From: Rhodococcus koreensis
GTDB lineage: Bacteria > Actinomycetota > Actinomycetes > Mycobacteriales > Mycobacteriaceae
NCBI RefSeq assembly: GCF_900105905.1
Contig: NZ_FNSV01000005.1
Location: 5,270,001 to 5,334,000 of the forward strand
Direction of reading: 5' to 3'
DNA: 64,000 nucleotides
Position numbers and translations under genes: made by a program. Shown here piece after piece: positions 16,441 to 24,636 of the stretch (its first letter is position 1; each line of letters begins with the position of its first letter). A model generated the notes under the pieces. That model was given only the letters and a program-made list of their open reading frames with translations, was not told where the DNA came from and searched no databases.

Positions 16441-16605
16441 AAACTTGGGTCGGTCTTGGAGTGGCAACGCTCGCTGTCATCGGCGTCGTTGCGCATGGTG
16501 GGCCGCGACTCCCACCACCTGGTGAGCAGGCTCAGCCGCGTCCGATAGGGAGCTGATTCGACGGCGGGTGCGTCCCTCTCGCGGGTGGTTCGTCTGAGGA
16601 GGTAA

Positions 16606-16628
16606 CTCCCATCCACATCGGGTGGGAG
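16606..16628 (+). promoter_or_regulatory. Leader hairpin upstream of the ABC exporter
   Basis: CTCCCATCC (16606-16614) pairs with GGGTGGGAG (16620-16628) through nine pairs including one wobble, with a 5-nt loop. It is 28 bp before the 23-codon leader ORF. A smaller hairpin, GGTGGG/CCCACC, is at 16497-16516. The region 16441-16656 holds no larger gene. Confidence 0.4.
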
Positions 16629-16656
16629 CACGCCCTTCTTCGAGAGGAATCCTCCG

Positions 16657-16728
16657 ATGTCCACCCACCCGTTCTCTCCCCCCGGAACCGGCCACGCGGC
16701 CGGCGGCCACGGCGGGGGTGTGAAATGA
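16657..16728 (+). CDS. 23-codon leader ORF coupled to the ABC exporter
   Basis: ATG 16657 follows AGAGGA (16643-16648). The 23-residue Pro/His/Gly-rich product begins MSTHPFSPPG and ends HGGGVK. Its TGA overlaps the ATG of the ABC ATPase gene (ATGA, 16725-16728), so it would couple translation of that gene. It may be a regulatory leader peptide; no family recognised. Confidence 0.45.
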   Translation: MSTHPFSPPGTGHAAGGHGGGVK

Positions 16729-17651
16729 CCGCCCCCGCCGTCCTCGTTGAGGACCTGCACGTCGCCTACGGCACAACCTGGGCCCTCGACGGCGTCGACC
16801 TGGAAGCCGCCGCCGGGACCACGCTCGGGGTCCTCGGCCACAACGGTGCCGGCAAGACCACCCTGATCCGCACCCTCACCACCCTGGTGCGCCCCACCGT
16901 CGGCCGCGTGCAGATCGAGGGCCTCGACGTCATCGCCGACGCCGACCGGGTGCGCCGCCGGATCGGGGTGACCGGCCAATACGCCGGACTCGACGAATTC
17001 CTCACCGCCCGAGAGAATCTGGAGCTGATCGGCCGACTGACCGGGCTGCGCCGCACCGCTCGGGCGCGGGCCGACGCGCTGATCGACCGGCTCGGGCTGC
17101 ACGAGTACGCGACCCGACGGGTCGGGGAACTCTCCGGGGGCTCGCGCCGCCGAATCGATCTGGCCGCCAGCCTCGTCGGATCCCCGTCGGTGCTGTTCCT
17201 GGACGAGCCGACCACCGGCCTGGACCCGATCGCCCGCGCCGGACTGTGGGACGTCGTCGACGAACTCACGACCGCAGGCACCACCGTCGTGCTCACCACC
17301 CAATACCTGGAGGAGGCCGACCGGCTCGCCGACCACATCGTCGTCCTTGCCCGGGGCCGGGTCGCCGCCCGTGGCACCCCCGCCGAGCTGAAACGGATCG
17401 TCGGCGGCAAGGTCCTGACCGCCACCGTCCCCACCCACCAACTGGGAAGTCTGCCGTTCATCCCGGACACGGACCGGGTCGACGGCGACCGGGTTCGGGT
17501 GTCGGTCACCGTCGACGACGCCCCCGCCGCGACCGCCCTGGTCGCCGGCCTGCACCGCGGAGGCATCGAGGTCACCGACCTGGACGTGACCTCCCCGAGC
17601 CTCGACGACGTCTTCACCCACCTCGCCCACACCCCCGGAGCACACCGATGA
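16725..17651 (+). CDS. Drug-type ABC exporter ATP-binding protein (DrrA-like)
   Basis: 308 residues with Walker A GHNGAGKTT (about 38-46), signature LSGGSRRR (about 140), Walker B VLFLDEPTTGLDP and a His-switch replaced in TTQYLEEADRLADHI. The C-terminal extension is the DrrA/CcmA-type one. The stop overlaps the permease start by 4 bp. Together they form a two-gene ABC-2 exporter like daunorubicin resistance DrrAB. Substrate unknown. Confidence 0.92.
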   Translation: MTAPAVLVEDLHVAYGTTWALDGVDLEAAAGTTLGVLGHNGAGKTTLIRTLTTLVRPTVGRVQIEGLDVIADADRVRRRIGVTGQYAGLDEFLTARENLELIGRLTGLRRTARARADALIDRLGLHEYATRRVGELSGGSRRRIDLAASLVGSPSVLFLDEPTTGLDPIARAGLWDVVDELTTAGTTVVLTTQYLEEADRLADHIVVLARGRVAARGTPAELKRIVGGKVLTATVPTHQLGSLPFIPDTDRVDGDRVRVSVTVDDAPAATALVAGLHRGGIEVTDLDVTSPSLDDVFTHLAHTPGAHR

Positions 17652-18472
17652 CCACCATCCGCACCACCACAGTCACCGCCTTGGTCGGGCGCCCCACGGC
17701 CTTGGACCAGCTCGCCGCCCTGACCGTCCGGAACCTGCGTACCAGCGCCCGCGTCCCGCAGCTGCTGATGTTCTCGCTGACCATGCCGATGGCGATGCTG
17801 GTGCTGTTCAGCCAGGTGTTTCGCAGCGTCGCCGCCGGACCCGGTTTTCCGGCCGGGGTCAGCTACATCGTCTTCCTCACCCCGGCGATGCTCGCCGTCT
17901 CCACGGTGATGGCCGGCACCAACGCCGGAGTGTCCGCCGCGATCGATCACACCAACGGCCTGCATGACCGCTTCGCGGCCCTGCCGATGCGCGCAGGCCT
18001 ACCCGGTATCGCTCGCACCATCAATGAGGCCGTGTTCACACTCGCTCGGGCTGCGTTGCTCGGGATCGCCGCCGTGGCTTTGGGTTTCGAGTTCCACGGC
18101 AGTGCCGTCGATGTCGTGTCCGCGGTCGTGGTGCTGGTGGTGCTGGCGGGGGCGATGAGCGCGTTGTTCGGACTGATCGGGGATCGGCTGCGGCGCCCGG
18201 ACGTGGTCCAGTTCGCCGGGATGATGGTGATGATGCCGCTGATGTTCGTCTCGAGTGCGTTCGCCCCGATCGAGACCATGCCCGGCTGGATGCAGGCAAT
18301 GGCCACGGTGAATCCGGTCGCGCACGCCACCGACGCCCTGCGCGGGCACGTCCTCGGCACCGCCACCGCCGGTGACACCGCCGCCGCCCTGGTCGCGGCG
18401 GTCGGGTTGTGGGCGGCGGTGACCGCCGTCCCCGTCCTCACCCGCCTGATTCGGTCGGCCCGCGGCCGCTGA
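17648..18472 (+). CDS. ABC-2 type permease (DrrB-like)
   Basis: 274 residues, six hydrophobic segments, with ABC-2 features such as NGLHDRFAALPMRAGLPGIAR and the conserved end MPGWMQAMATVNPVAHATDALRG (shown from MPGWMQ to LRG). The ATG at 17648 lies within the ATGA overlap with the ATPase gene, and a strong terminator follows at 18484. Confidence 0.92.
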   Translation: MTTIRTTTVTALVGRPTALDQLAALTVRNLRTSARVPQLLMFSLTMPMAMLVLFSQVFRSVAAGPGFPAGVSYIVFLTPAMLAVSTVMAGTNAGVSAAIDHTNGLHDRFAALPMRAGLPGIARTINEAVFTLARAALLGIAAVALGFEFHGSAVDVVSAVVVLVVLAGAMSALFGLIGDRLRRPDVVQFAGMMVMMPLMFVSSAFAPIETMPGWMQAMATVNPVAHATDALRGHVLGTATAGDTAAALVAAVGLWAAVTAVPVLTRLIRSARGR

Positions 18473-18483
18473 ACAACGACGAA

Positions 18484-18524
18484 CCTGCCCTGTCCCTCCC
18501 GAGTAAGGAGAGGGACAGGGCAGG
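18484..18524. terminator. 15-bp perfect hairpin terminator after the ABC genes
   Basis: Arms 18484-18498 and 18510-18524 are perfectly complementary with an 11-nt loop, followed by CTTTGTG. It is 11 bp past the permease stop. Confidence 0.8.
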
Positions 18525-18642
18525 CTTTGTGTGCGGCGCCTACCCGGAGCCGGGCACCCTTCTGGCCCCTACCCGCAGAGGGGGTAGAGGCTGGGAGAGC
18601 GCTGTGGTCAGCGGATACGCCCGGTGCGGGCGTCGACGGCGC

Positions 18643-18735
18643 TCATGCGGCGGCGTCGAGCAGATGCAGTTCCTCCGCCACGATCAGATCGACCTCTTCG
18701 CTGGTCAGACCCGAAAACAGGTGTGTGGTCAACAT
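18643..18735 (-). CDS. 30-residue peptide with perfect Shine-Dalgarno
   Basis: The ATG at 18735 is preceded by AGGAGGTGA, an exact 9-nt complement of the 16S rRNA 3' end, with 5-nt spacing. The peptide begins MLTTHLFSGLTSEE and continues VDLIVAEELHLLDAAA: acidic and amphipathic, with no Cys and no obvious signal peptide. It is divergent from the sigma-factor gene (225-bp gap). The exceptional ribosome site argues for real expression. It could be a regulatory peptide or a ribosomal-peptide precursor; no family recognised. Confidence 0.5.
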   Translation of the reverse strand: MLTTHLFSGLTSEEVDLIVAEELHLLDAAA

Positions 18736-18826
18736 TGCTCTCACCTCCTCACCGCGCTTCTACTGGTACGTCGAATCGGAGAACCCGTCATCGACATCGA
18801 CACCCATACAGACGAGGCAAACCGGA

Positions 18827-18865
18827 TTCGGACGCAGACTGCGTTCTATCGCGGGTGCGTCCGAT
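18827..18865. promoter_or_regulatory. Inverted repeat in the peptide/sigma divergent promoter
   Basis: CGGACGCA (18829-18836) and TGCGTCCG (18856-18863) are a perfect 8-bp inverted repeat, 19-bp spacer, extendable by two or three pairs with one mismatch. It lies about 100 bp before the sigma start. Candidate regulator-binding site. Confidence 0.4.
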
Positions 18866-18960
18866 TGCGGCCGCCGCCGTCGGTACCGGAGAGGTCGTTC
18901 CCAGGGGTCGCCACCGCGCCGCCGGACGGGGATGCTGGAAACGGAAAGGAACCACGGATC

Positions 18961-19593
18961 ATGAGCGAGGAATCGACCACCACCGCGACCGCACCCCATC
19001 AGGAGCCAGCTGATCTCGAACAGCTCTGGCGCAGCTTCTCGAGCGATTTGCGGGCCTTCATAGCCCGCCGGGTCTCGCGCCCCGAGGACGCCGACGACAT
19101 CTTGTCGATCGTGTTCCTGCGGATGGCCAAGAGCCTGGACAATCTGCGCGATCAGGACCGCCTCCTCGGATGGATGTATGCCATCACCCGCAACGCGATC
19201 ACCGACTTCTACCGCTCCGCGCCGCACCGGCGTGAGCTGGTCGTCGACGCCGTCCCCGACACTCCACCGGACGGCGAATCGGATGTCGACGAGGCGGCGG
19301 AGAAGGAACTCGCCTCCTGTCTGGTGCCGATGCTCTCCGGGCTGCCCGCCGAGCAGGCCGCGGCGGTGAAGATGGTCGACCTCGACGCCCGAACCCACGC
19401 CGCGGCCGCGGGTGAGGCGGGAATCTCGGTGTCCGGGATGAAATCCCGGGTCCAGCGAGGCCGCGCCGCCCTTCAGGCCCAATTGCACGCGTGTTGTGAG
19501 ATCAGCCAGGATCGCGCCGGGCACGTGCACGACTACCAGCCCCGCAGCGGCGGATCCTGCGCCTGCGGAGCCACACCCACGACGGACCAGTAG
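18961..19593 (+). CDS. ECF sigma factor with Cys/His-rich tail (SigZ/CorE-like)
   Basis: 210-residue sigma-70 family factor. Region 2 is LEQLWRSFSSDLRAFIARRV through DADDILSIVFLRMAKSL, and region 4 includes GISVSGMKSRVQRGRAAL (about 155-172). The tail carries HACCEISQDRAGHVHDYQP and CACG, four Cys and three His in about 40 residues. SigZ-type factors share the CC after region 4, and CorE-type sigma factors sense copper through a Cys-rich tail, so metal sensing is plausible. No anti-sigma gene is adjacent. GAAAGGA precedes the ATG. It lies convergent to the copper operon. Confidence 0.82.
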   Translation: MSEESTTTATAPHQEPADLEQLWRSFSSDLRAFIARRVSRPEDADDILSIVFLRMAKSLDNLRDQDRLLGWMYAITRNAITDFYRSAPHRRELVVDAVPDTPPDGESDVDEAAEKELASCLVPMLSGLPAEQAAAVKMVDLDARTHAAAAGEAGISVSGMKSRVQRGRAALQAQLHACCEISQDRAGHVHDYQPRSGGSCACGATPTTDQ

Positions 19594-19646
19594 GCAGGCA
19601 CACCCGCTCGAGAGGCGCCCCTAGATCGCGCGACACCACGCACAGA

Positions 19647-19687
19647 CGGCGGTGCGGTGCGAGCCCAACGCTCGCACCGCACCGCCG
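19647..19687. terminator. 18-bp bidirectional hairpin terminator
   Basis: Arms 19647-19664 and 19670-19687 are perfectly complementary with a 5-nt loop (CCAAC). It lies between the convergent sigma gene and the copper operon's last gene, so it can serve both. Confidence 0.85.
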
Positions 19688-19695
19688 GGTAAGGA

Positions 19696-19872
19696 CTACT
19701 GGCAGCCGCACCCGCCGTCGGCCGTTGCCGCCGGACCGCAGCACGTCGACTTCTCGCTCTGATCGCAGCAGGTGGTCTGCCGTTCGGTGCTGCAACACGT
19801 CGGCGCCGCGGCCTGCGGTGTCGTGTCCGTCCGATCCGTCGCCGGGGTCTCGAACTCGTTCGGGTTGCTCAT
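19696..19872 (-). CDS. 58-residue Cys-rich protein, last gene of copper operon
   Basis: Not recognised as a named family. The 58 residues have an acidic Thr/Pro-rich N-half (MSNPNEFETPATD) and a Cys-rich C-half with three TCC motifs plus a terminal GCGCQ, eight Cys in all. AAGGAG lies 6 nt before the ATG at 19872. It follows the CopB-type ATPase by 72 bp on the same strand and precedes the operon terminator. A copper-binding metallothionein-like or cuprous buffer role is inferred from Cys content and operon position. It is unlike MymT in sequence. Confidence 0.8.
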   Translation of the reverse strand: MSNPNEFETPATDRTDTTPQAAAPTCCSTERQTTCCDQSEKSTCCGPAATADGGCGCQ

Positions 19873-19944
19873 GGTGAACTCCTTGATCCGTGGGGATGGG
19901 TACCCGAACAGACGGAGGAGAATGGGAATGGACGCAGACCCCGG

Positions 19945-20012
19945 TCAGTGCCGGCTCAGCCGTTCCGGATCCAGATCGAGTCGTCGCAACAGCTGCGCGT
20001 TGAGGGCGACGA
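19945..20012. repeat. Direct repeat copy 2 (3' end of the copB-type gene)
   Basis: Partner of 9251-9318, same orientation, first 37 bases identical. This copy is part of an intact ATPase gene, so it is the likely parent of the remnant. Confidence 0.8.
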
Positions 20013-22017
20013 CGATGGTGGAGATCGACATCAGGATCGCCGCGACCGCGGGGGAGATCGCGACCCCGGCGAACGCGAGGACGCCCGCGGCCAACGGGAC
20101 GGCGATGATGTTGTAACCGGTGGCCCACACCAGGTTCTGCCACATCTTGCGGTAGCTCGCCTGCGATAGATCGATAATCGACAGAACCGCACGGGGGTCG
20201 TCGGCGGCGAGGACGACCCCCGCCGACTCGATGGCGACGTCCGTGCCGGCTCCGATGGCGACACCCACGTCGGCGCGGGCGAGCGCGGGGGCGTCGTTGA
20301 CCCCGTCGCCGACCATCGCGACGCGGTGGCCGCGGGCCTGGAGTGCCGCCACCTGTGCGTCCTTGTTCTCGGGCAGGACGTCGGCGAACGCCTCGTCGAT
20401 CCCGAGGTCGGCGGCGACGGCGTCGGCGACCTGCCGGGCGTCGCCGGTGATCATCGCGACCTTCACGCCCCGTGCGTGCAGGGCGTCGATCGCCTGCCGG
20501 GACTCCTCGCGGACGGCGTCCTCGAGCGCCACCGCGCCGACCGCCTTCCCGTCGCGGACGACGTGGAGGACGGCGGCGCCGCGCTCGACCCACCGTTTCG
20601 TGTGCGCCGCAACGTCGTCGGGGACCGTCACGTTCAGTTCGGCGAGCATTGCCGGTCCGCCGACGGCGACCTCCTCGCCGTCGACCTCGGCGCGGACGCC
20701 GCGTCCGGGCAACGACCGGAATTCGGTGGCGGTGCGGCGGGACTCGGCGGGAACCTTCGCGGCAGCCTCGGCGACGATCGCGCGGGCGACCGGGTGCTCG
20801 CTATCGGCCTCCACGGCGCCGGCGAGCGCGAGCAGGTCGGTGTCGGTGACACCGGCCGTCGCGACGAGGCCCGTCACCGCGTGCCTGCCCTGGGTGAGGG
20901 TGCCGGTCTTGTCGAACAGCACGACGTCGACGCCGCGCATGCGTTCGAGAGCCAGCCGGTCCTTCACCAGCACACCGGCCCTCGCGGCCCGCTCGGTGGA
21001 AATGGCGATCACGAGGGGGATCGCCAGGCCAAGGGCGTGCGGGCAGGCGATCACCAGAACGGTGACGGTCCGCACCACGGCCTCGTCCACGTTGCCGAGC
21101 AGCGACCACACCACGAACGTGAGAAGTCCTGCGATCGAGGCGAAATAGAACAGGAACGCGGCCGCGCGGTCGGCGAGGGCCTGGGCGCGGGACGAGGACG
21201 ACTGCGCGTCGGCGACCAGTCGCTGGATGCCGGCGAGCGCGGTGTCCTCCCCCACGGCGCCGACGGTGATCCGCAGCGCGCTGTCGGTGGCGACGGTGCC
21301 CGCGACCACGGGGTCGCCGACCGACCGTGGGACGGGGGTGGATTCGCCGGTGATCATCGATTCGTCGACCTCCGCGCGGCCGTCCTCGACGGTACCGTCA
21401 GCGGGAATGCGACCGCCGGCCCGCACCAGCACCAGGTCGCCGGTGGCGAGTTCGGAGACGGGCACCTCGGTGACGCCGTCGTCGGTGACCCTGTCGGCGG
21501 TGTCCGGGAGCAGCGCGGCGAGCGCGTCGAGGGCCCCGGACGCCGACCCCAGTGCCCGCATCTCCAGCCAGTGACCGAGCAGCATGATGACGATGAGAAG
21601 CGCCAGTTCCCACCAGAAGTCGAGGTTGAACCCGCCGATCTGCAGGGTCGTCACCCACGACGCGAGGAACGCGACCGTGATTGCCATCCCGATCAGCAGC
21701 ATCATGCCCGGCTGCCGCGACTTCAATTCGCTCCACGCGCCGGTGAGGAACGGTGCGCCGCCGTAGAAGAAGATCGCGGTACCGACCACCGGCGGAATCC
21801 ACGACGCCCCGGGAAAGTCGGGGACGGTGTAGCCGAGGAGGTCGGCGAACATGTGGCTGAACACCACCACCGGCACCGACAGCGCGAGACTGATCCAGAA
21901 CTTCTGCCGGAACACCTCACCGTGCGCGCCGTGGCCGGCGTGCCGATCGGTGTGGGCGTCGTGATCGTGTCCGGTGTGCCGGACCTGTTCCATTTCCTTC
22001 TGATGATCGTGAGACAT
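19945..22017 (-). CDS. copB: CopB-type (P1B-3) copper-translocating P-type ATPase
   Basis: 690 residues. A His-rich N-terminus (MSHDHQKEMEQV then repeated His/Asp, residues 1-35) replaces the CxxC domains. The membrane motif VIACPHALGLAIP is CPH, diagnostic of P1B-3. Phosphorylation motif DKTGTLTQG, HP motif SEHPVARAI and hinge MVGDGVNDAPAL are intact. The start at 22017 (GAGGGAG upstream) trims an upstream in-frame extension. It follows csoR by 37 bp. Expected role is Cu efflux from the cytosol. Confidence 0.92.
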   Translation of the reverse strand: MSHDHQKEMEQVRHTGHDHDAHTDRHAGHGAHGEVFRQKFWISLALSVPVVVFSHMFADLLGYTVPDFPGASWIPPVVGTAIFFYGGAPFLTGAWSELKSRQPGMMLLIGMAITVAFLASWVTTLQIGGFNLDFWWELALLIVIMLLGHWLEMRALGSASGALDALAALLPDTADRVTDDGVTEVPVSELATGDLVLVRAGGRIPADGTVEDGRAEVDESMITGESTPVPRSVGDPVVAGTVATDSALRITVGAVGEDTALAGIQRLVADAQSSSSRAQALADRAAAFLFYFASIAGLLTFVVWSLLGNVDEAVVRTVTVLVIACPHALGLAIPLVIAISTERAARAGVLVKDRLALERMRGVDVVLFDKTGTLTQGRHAVTGLVATAGVTDTDLLALAGAVEADSEHPVARAIVAEAAAKVPAESRRTATEFRSLPGRGVRAEVDGEEVAVGGPAMLAELNVTVPDDVAAHTKRWVERGAAVLHVVRDGKAVGAVALEDAVREESRQAIDALHARGVKVAMITGDARQVADAVAADLGIDEAFADVLPENKDAQVAALQARGHRVAMVGDGVNDAPALARADVGVAIGAGTDVAIESAGVVLAADDPRAVLSIIDLSQASYRKMWQNLVWATGYNIIAVPLAAGVLAFAGVAISPAVAAILMSISTIVVALNAQLLRRLDLDPERLSRH

Positions 22018-22054
22018 GCCTGCTCCCTCGGAAGCTGCTCTCGTGGTCAGGTTT

Positions 22055-22369
22055 TCAGGAACGCACCAGTCGTGCGATGGCGTCGGTGGCTTCCTTGATC
22101 TTCGCGTCCGCCTCGGAGCCGCCCGCGACGGCGGCGTCGACGACACAGTGGCTGATGTGGTCTTCGAGCAGACCCAGCGCCACCGCCTGCAGCGCCTTGG
22201 TCATCGCCGAGACCTGGGTGAGGATGTCGATGCAGTACTTCTCGTCCTCGACCATCCGCTGCAGTCCCCGCGCCTGGCCCTCGATGCGGCGCAGTCGCTT
22301 GAGGTAGTCGTCCTTGGCGCTGATGTATCCGTGGCCGGATTCGTGGTCGGTGTGCGGTTGCTCGGTCAT
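22055..22369 (-). CDS. csoR: CsoR-family copper-sensing repressor
   Basis: 104-residue four-helix CsoR/FrmR protein. DDYLKRLRRIEGQARGLQRM is the DNA-facing helix, and the metal ligands Cys-His-Cys appear as EKYCIDIL and DHISHCVVDA. The His-rich N-terminus is short. Its ATG overlaps the copA stop by 4 bp. It is an internal gene of the operon it presumably represses. Confidence 0.93.
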   Translation of the reverse strand: MTEQPHTDHESGHGYISAKDDYLKRLRRIEGQARGLQRMVEDEKYCIDILTQVSAMTKALQAVALGLLEDHISHCVVDAAVAGGSEADAKIKEATDAIARLVRS

Positions 22370-24636
22370 GATTGTTCCCCTCGGGTGGGAGTGGTCAGCG
22401 GTTGGAACCGGCGCAGTCGCAGGCTGTTGCTCACGACGAACACCGAAGAGAATGCCATGGCGGCACCGGCCAGCATGGGGTTGAGCAGACCCGCCGCCGC
22501 CAGCGGCAGCGCCGCGACGTTGTAGGCGAAGGCCCAGAACAGGTTTCCCTTGATCGTGCTCAACGTTCTGCGCGACAACCGGATCGCGTCGGCGGCGGCC
22601 CGGAGGTCGCCGCGGACCAGCGTGAGGTCGCTGGCCTCGATGGCCACGTCCGTGCCGGTGCCCATGGCGAGACCGAGGTCGGCCTGCGCGAGCGCGGCGG
22701 CGTCGTTGACCCCGTCGCCGACCATCGCGACCACCTTGCCCTCGGCCTGCAGACGCTTGACCACGTCCACCTTGTCCTGCGGCAGCACCTCCGCGATCAC
22801 CTCGCCGATGCCGACCTGATCGGCGATGGCCCGGGCCGCGGACTTGTTGTCGCCGGTGAGCATGATCGGGGTGAGGCCGAGTTCCCGGAACTGCGCCACC
22901 GCCTCGCGGGACGTCGGCTTGACGGTGTCGGCGACGACGAGCACGCCGCGCGCCTGTCCGTCCCAGCCGATCCCGACCGCGGTCTTGCCGTCCGCCTCCG
23001 CCGCCTCGACGACCCGCTGGAGTTCGGTGGTGAGGTGCAGCGACCAGTCGCGGAGCAGTTTCGCGCGGCCGATGACCACCGCGTGACCGTCGATCATGCC
23101 CTGGACGCCGAGTCCCGCGACGCTGGTGAACTGTTCGACGTCGGGGAGGGTCGTCAGTCGCTCCTTCGCGCCGCGGGTGATCGCCCGGGCGATGGGGTGC
23201 TCGGACGCGTCCTCGAGTGCCCCGGCGAACCGGAGAACCTGTTCCTCGTCCTGACCGTCGGCGGCGATCACGTCGTGCAGCGACATCGTGCCGGTGGTGA
23301 CGGTGCCGGTCTTGTCGACCACAACGGTGTCGACGCGCCGGGTCGATTCCAGAACCTCGGGGCCCTTGATCAGGATGCCCAGCTGGGCGCCCCGTCCGGT
23401 GCCGACCATGAGGGCGGTCGGGGTGGCGAGTCCGAGCGCGCACGGGCACGCGATGATCAGGACGGCGACGGCGGCGGTGACCGCGGCGGCGACCGCACCG
23501 CCGGTTCCGATCCAGAAGCCGAGGGTCGCGACCGACAACGCGATCACGATCGGGACGAAGATGCCGGAGATCCGGTCGGCCAGGCGCTGCACCTCGGCCT
23601 TGCCGGTCTGCGCGTCCTCGACCATCCACGCCATCTGCGCGAGCTGGGTGTCGGCTCCGATTCGGCTGGCACGAACCACGATCCGGCCGCCGACGTTGAC
23701 CGTCGCGCCGGCCACCTCGGAGTCGGGCGAGACCTCGACGGGCACGGATTCGCCGGTCAGCATCGACGCGTCCACCGCCGACGAGCCCTCGACGACGACG
23801 CCGTCGGTGGCGATCTTCTCGCCGGGGCGGACCACGAACAGGTCACCGACGTCGAGCTGGTCGATCCCGATCAGCTGCTCGGTGCCGTCCCGCAGCACCG
23901 ACACTTCCTTGGCGCCCAGCTCGAGCAGCGCCCGCAGCGCCGCACCGGCCCGCCGCTTGGCGCGGGCCTCGAAATAGCGGCCGGCGAGGATGAACGTGGT
24001 GACGCCCGCCGCGGCCTCCAGATAGATGTTGCCGGTGCCGTCGACCCGCGCGATCGTCAGCTCGAACGGGTGCGTCATCCCCGGCATGCCGGCGGTGCCC
24101 CAGAACAGCGCGTACAGCGACCAGCCGAACGCGGCCAGCGTGCCCATCGACACCAGCGTGTCCATGGTCGCCGTGCCGTGCCGCAGATTCGTCCACGCGG
24201 CCTGGTGGAACGGCCACGCACCCCACACCACGACCGGGGCCGCGAGCGTGAGCGACAGCCACTGCCAGTTGGTGAACTGCAGCGCCGGGATCATCGCCAT
24301 CGCGATGACGGGGACCGTCAGCACCGCCGACACGAGCAGCCGCTGCCGCGGTGCCGCCGCCGGGTCCTCTTCCTCCGGGGCCGGCGGCTTCACCTCGGGC
24401 AGTCGCGCCGTGTATCCGGCCTGCTCCACCGTCGCGACGAGATCCTCGGGCGAGACGTCGGCGGCGTCGTAGTGGACGCGGGCCTTCTCCGTCGCGTAGT
24501 TGACGGTCGCGGTGACGCCGTCGAGTTTGTTCAGCTTGCGCTCGATGCGGTTGGCGCACGACGCGCACGTCATCCCGCCGATGGCCAGTTCGATCTGGGA
24601 ATCGGGCGGTGCCGCGATGTCGGCCGCGTGGGTCAT
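22366..24636 (-). CDS. copA: CopA-type (P1B-1) copper-translocating P-type ATPase
   Basis: 756 residues: one N-terminal heavy-metal-associated domain (GGMTCASCANRIE, about 20-85), eight predicted membrane helices, CPC motif IIACPCALGLATP, DKTGTVTTG, SEHPIARAI and MVGDGVNDAAAL. All catalytic motifs are intact. The ATG at 24636 overlaps the preceding gene stop by one base (TGATG) after GGAGGAGAAG. Cuprous ion exporter. Confidence 0.95.
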   Translation of the reverse strand: MTHAADIAAPPDSQIELAIGGMTCASCANRIERKLNKLDGVTATVNYATEKARVHYDAADVSPEDLVATVEQAGYTARLPEVKPPAPEEEDPAAAPRQRLLVSAVLTVPVIAMAMIPALQFTNWQWLSLTLAAPVVVWGAWPFHQAAWTNLRHGTATMDTLVSMGTLAAFGWSLYALFWGTAGMPGMTHPFELTIARVDGTGNIYLEAAAGVTTFILAGRYFEARAKRRAGAALRALLELGAKEVSVLRDGTEQLIGIDQLDVGDLFVVRPGEKIATDGVVVEGSSAVDASMLTGESVPVEVSPDSEVAGATVNVGGRIVVRASRIGADTQLAQMAWMVEDAQTGKAEVQRLADRISGIFVPIVIALSVATLGFWIGTGGAVAAAVTAAVAVLIIACPCALGLATPTALMVGTGRGAQLGILIKGPEVLESTRRVDTVVVDKTGTVTTGTMSLHDVIAADGQDEEQVLRFAGALEDASEHPIARAITRGAKERLTTLPDVEQFTSVAGLGVQGMIDGHAVVIGRAKLLRDWSLHLTTELQRVVEAAEADGKTAVGIGWDGQARGVLVVADTVKPTSREAVAQFRELGLTPIMLTGDNKSAARAIADQVGIGEVIAEVLPQDKVDVVKRLQAEGKVVAMVGDGVNDAAALAQADLGLAMGTGTDVAIEASDLTLVRGDLRAAADAIRLSRRTLSTIKGNLFWAFAYNVAALPLAAAGLLNPMLAGAAMAFSSVFVVSNSLRLRRFQPLTTPTRGEQS

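Noticed and set aside
9251..20012. Composite transposon or integron
   Set aside because: No transposase, integrase, terminal inverted repeats or target duplication found; the flanking repeats are gene fragments.
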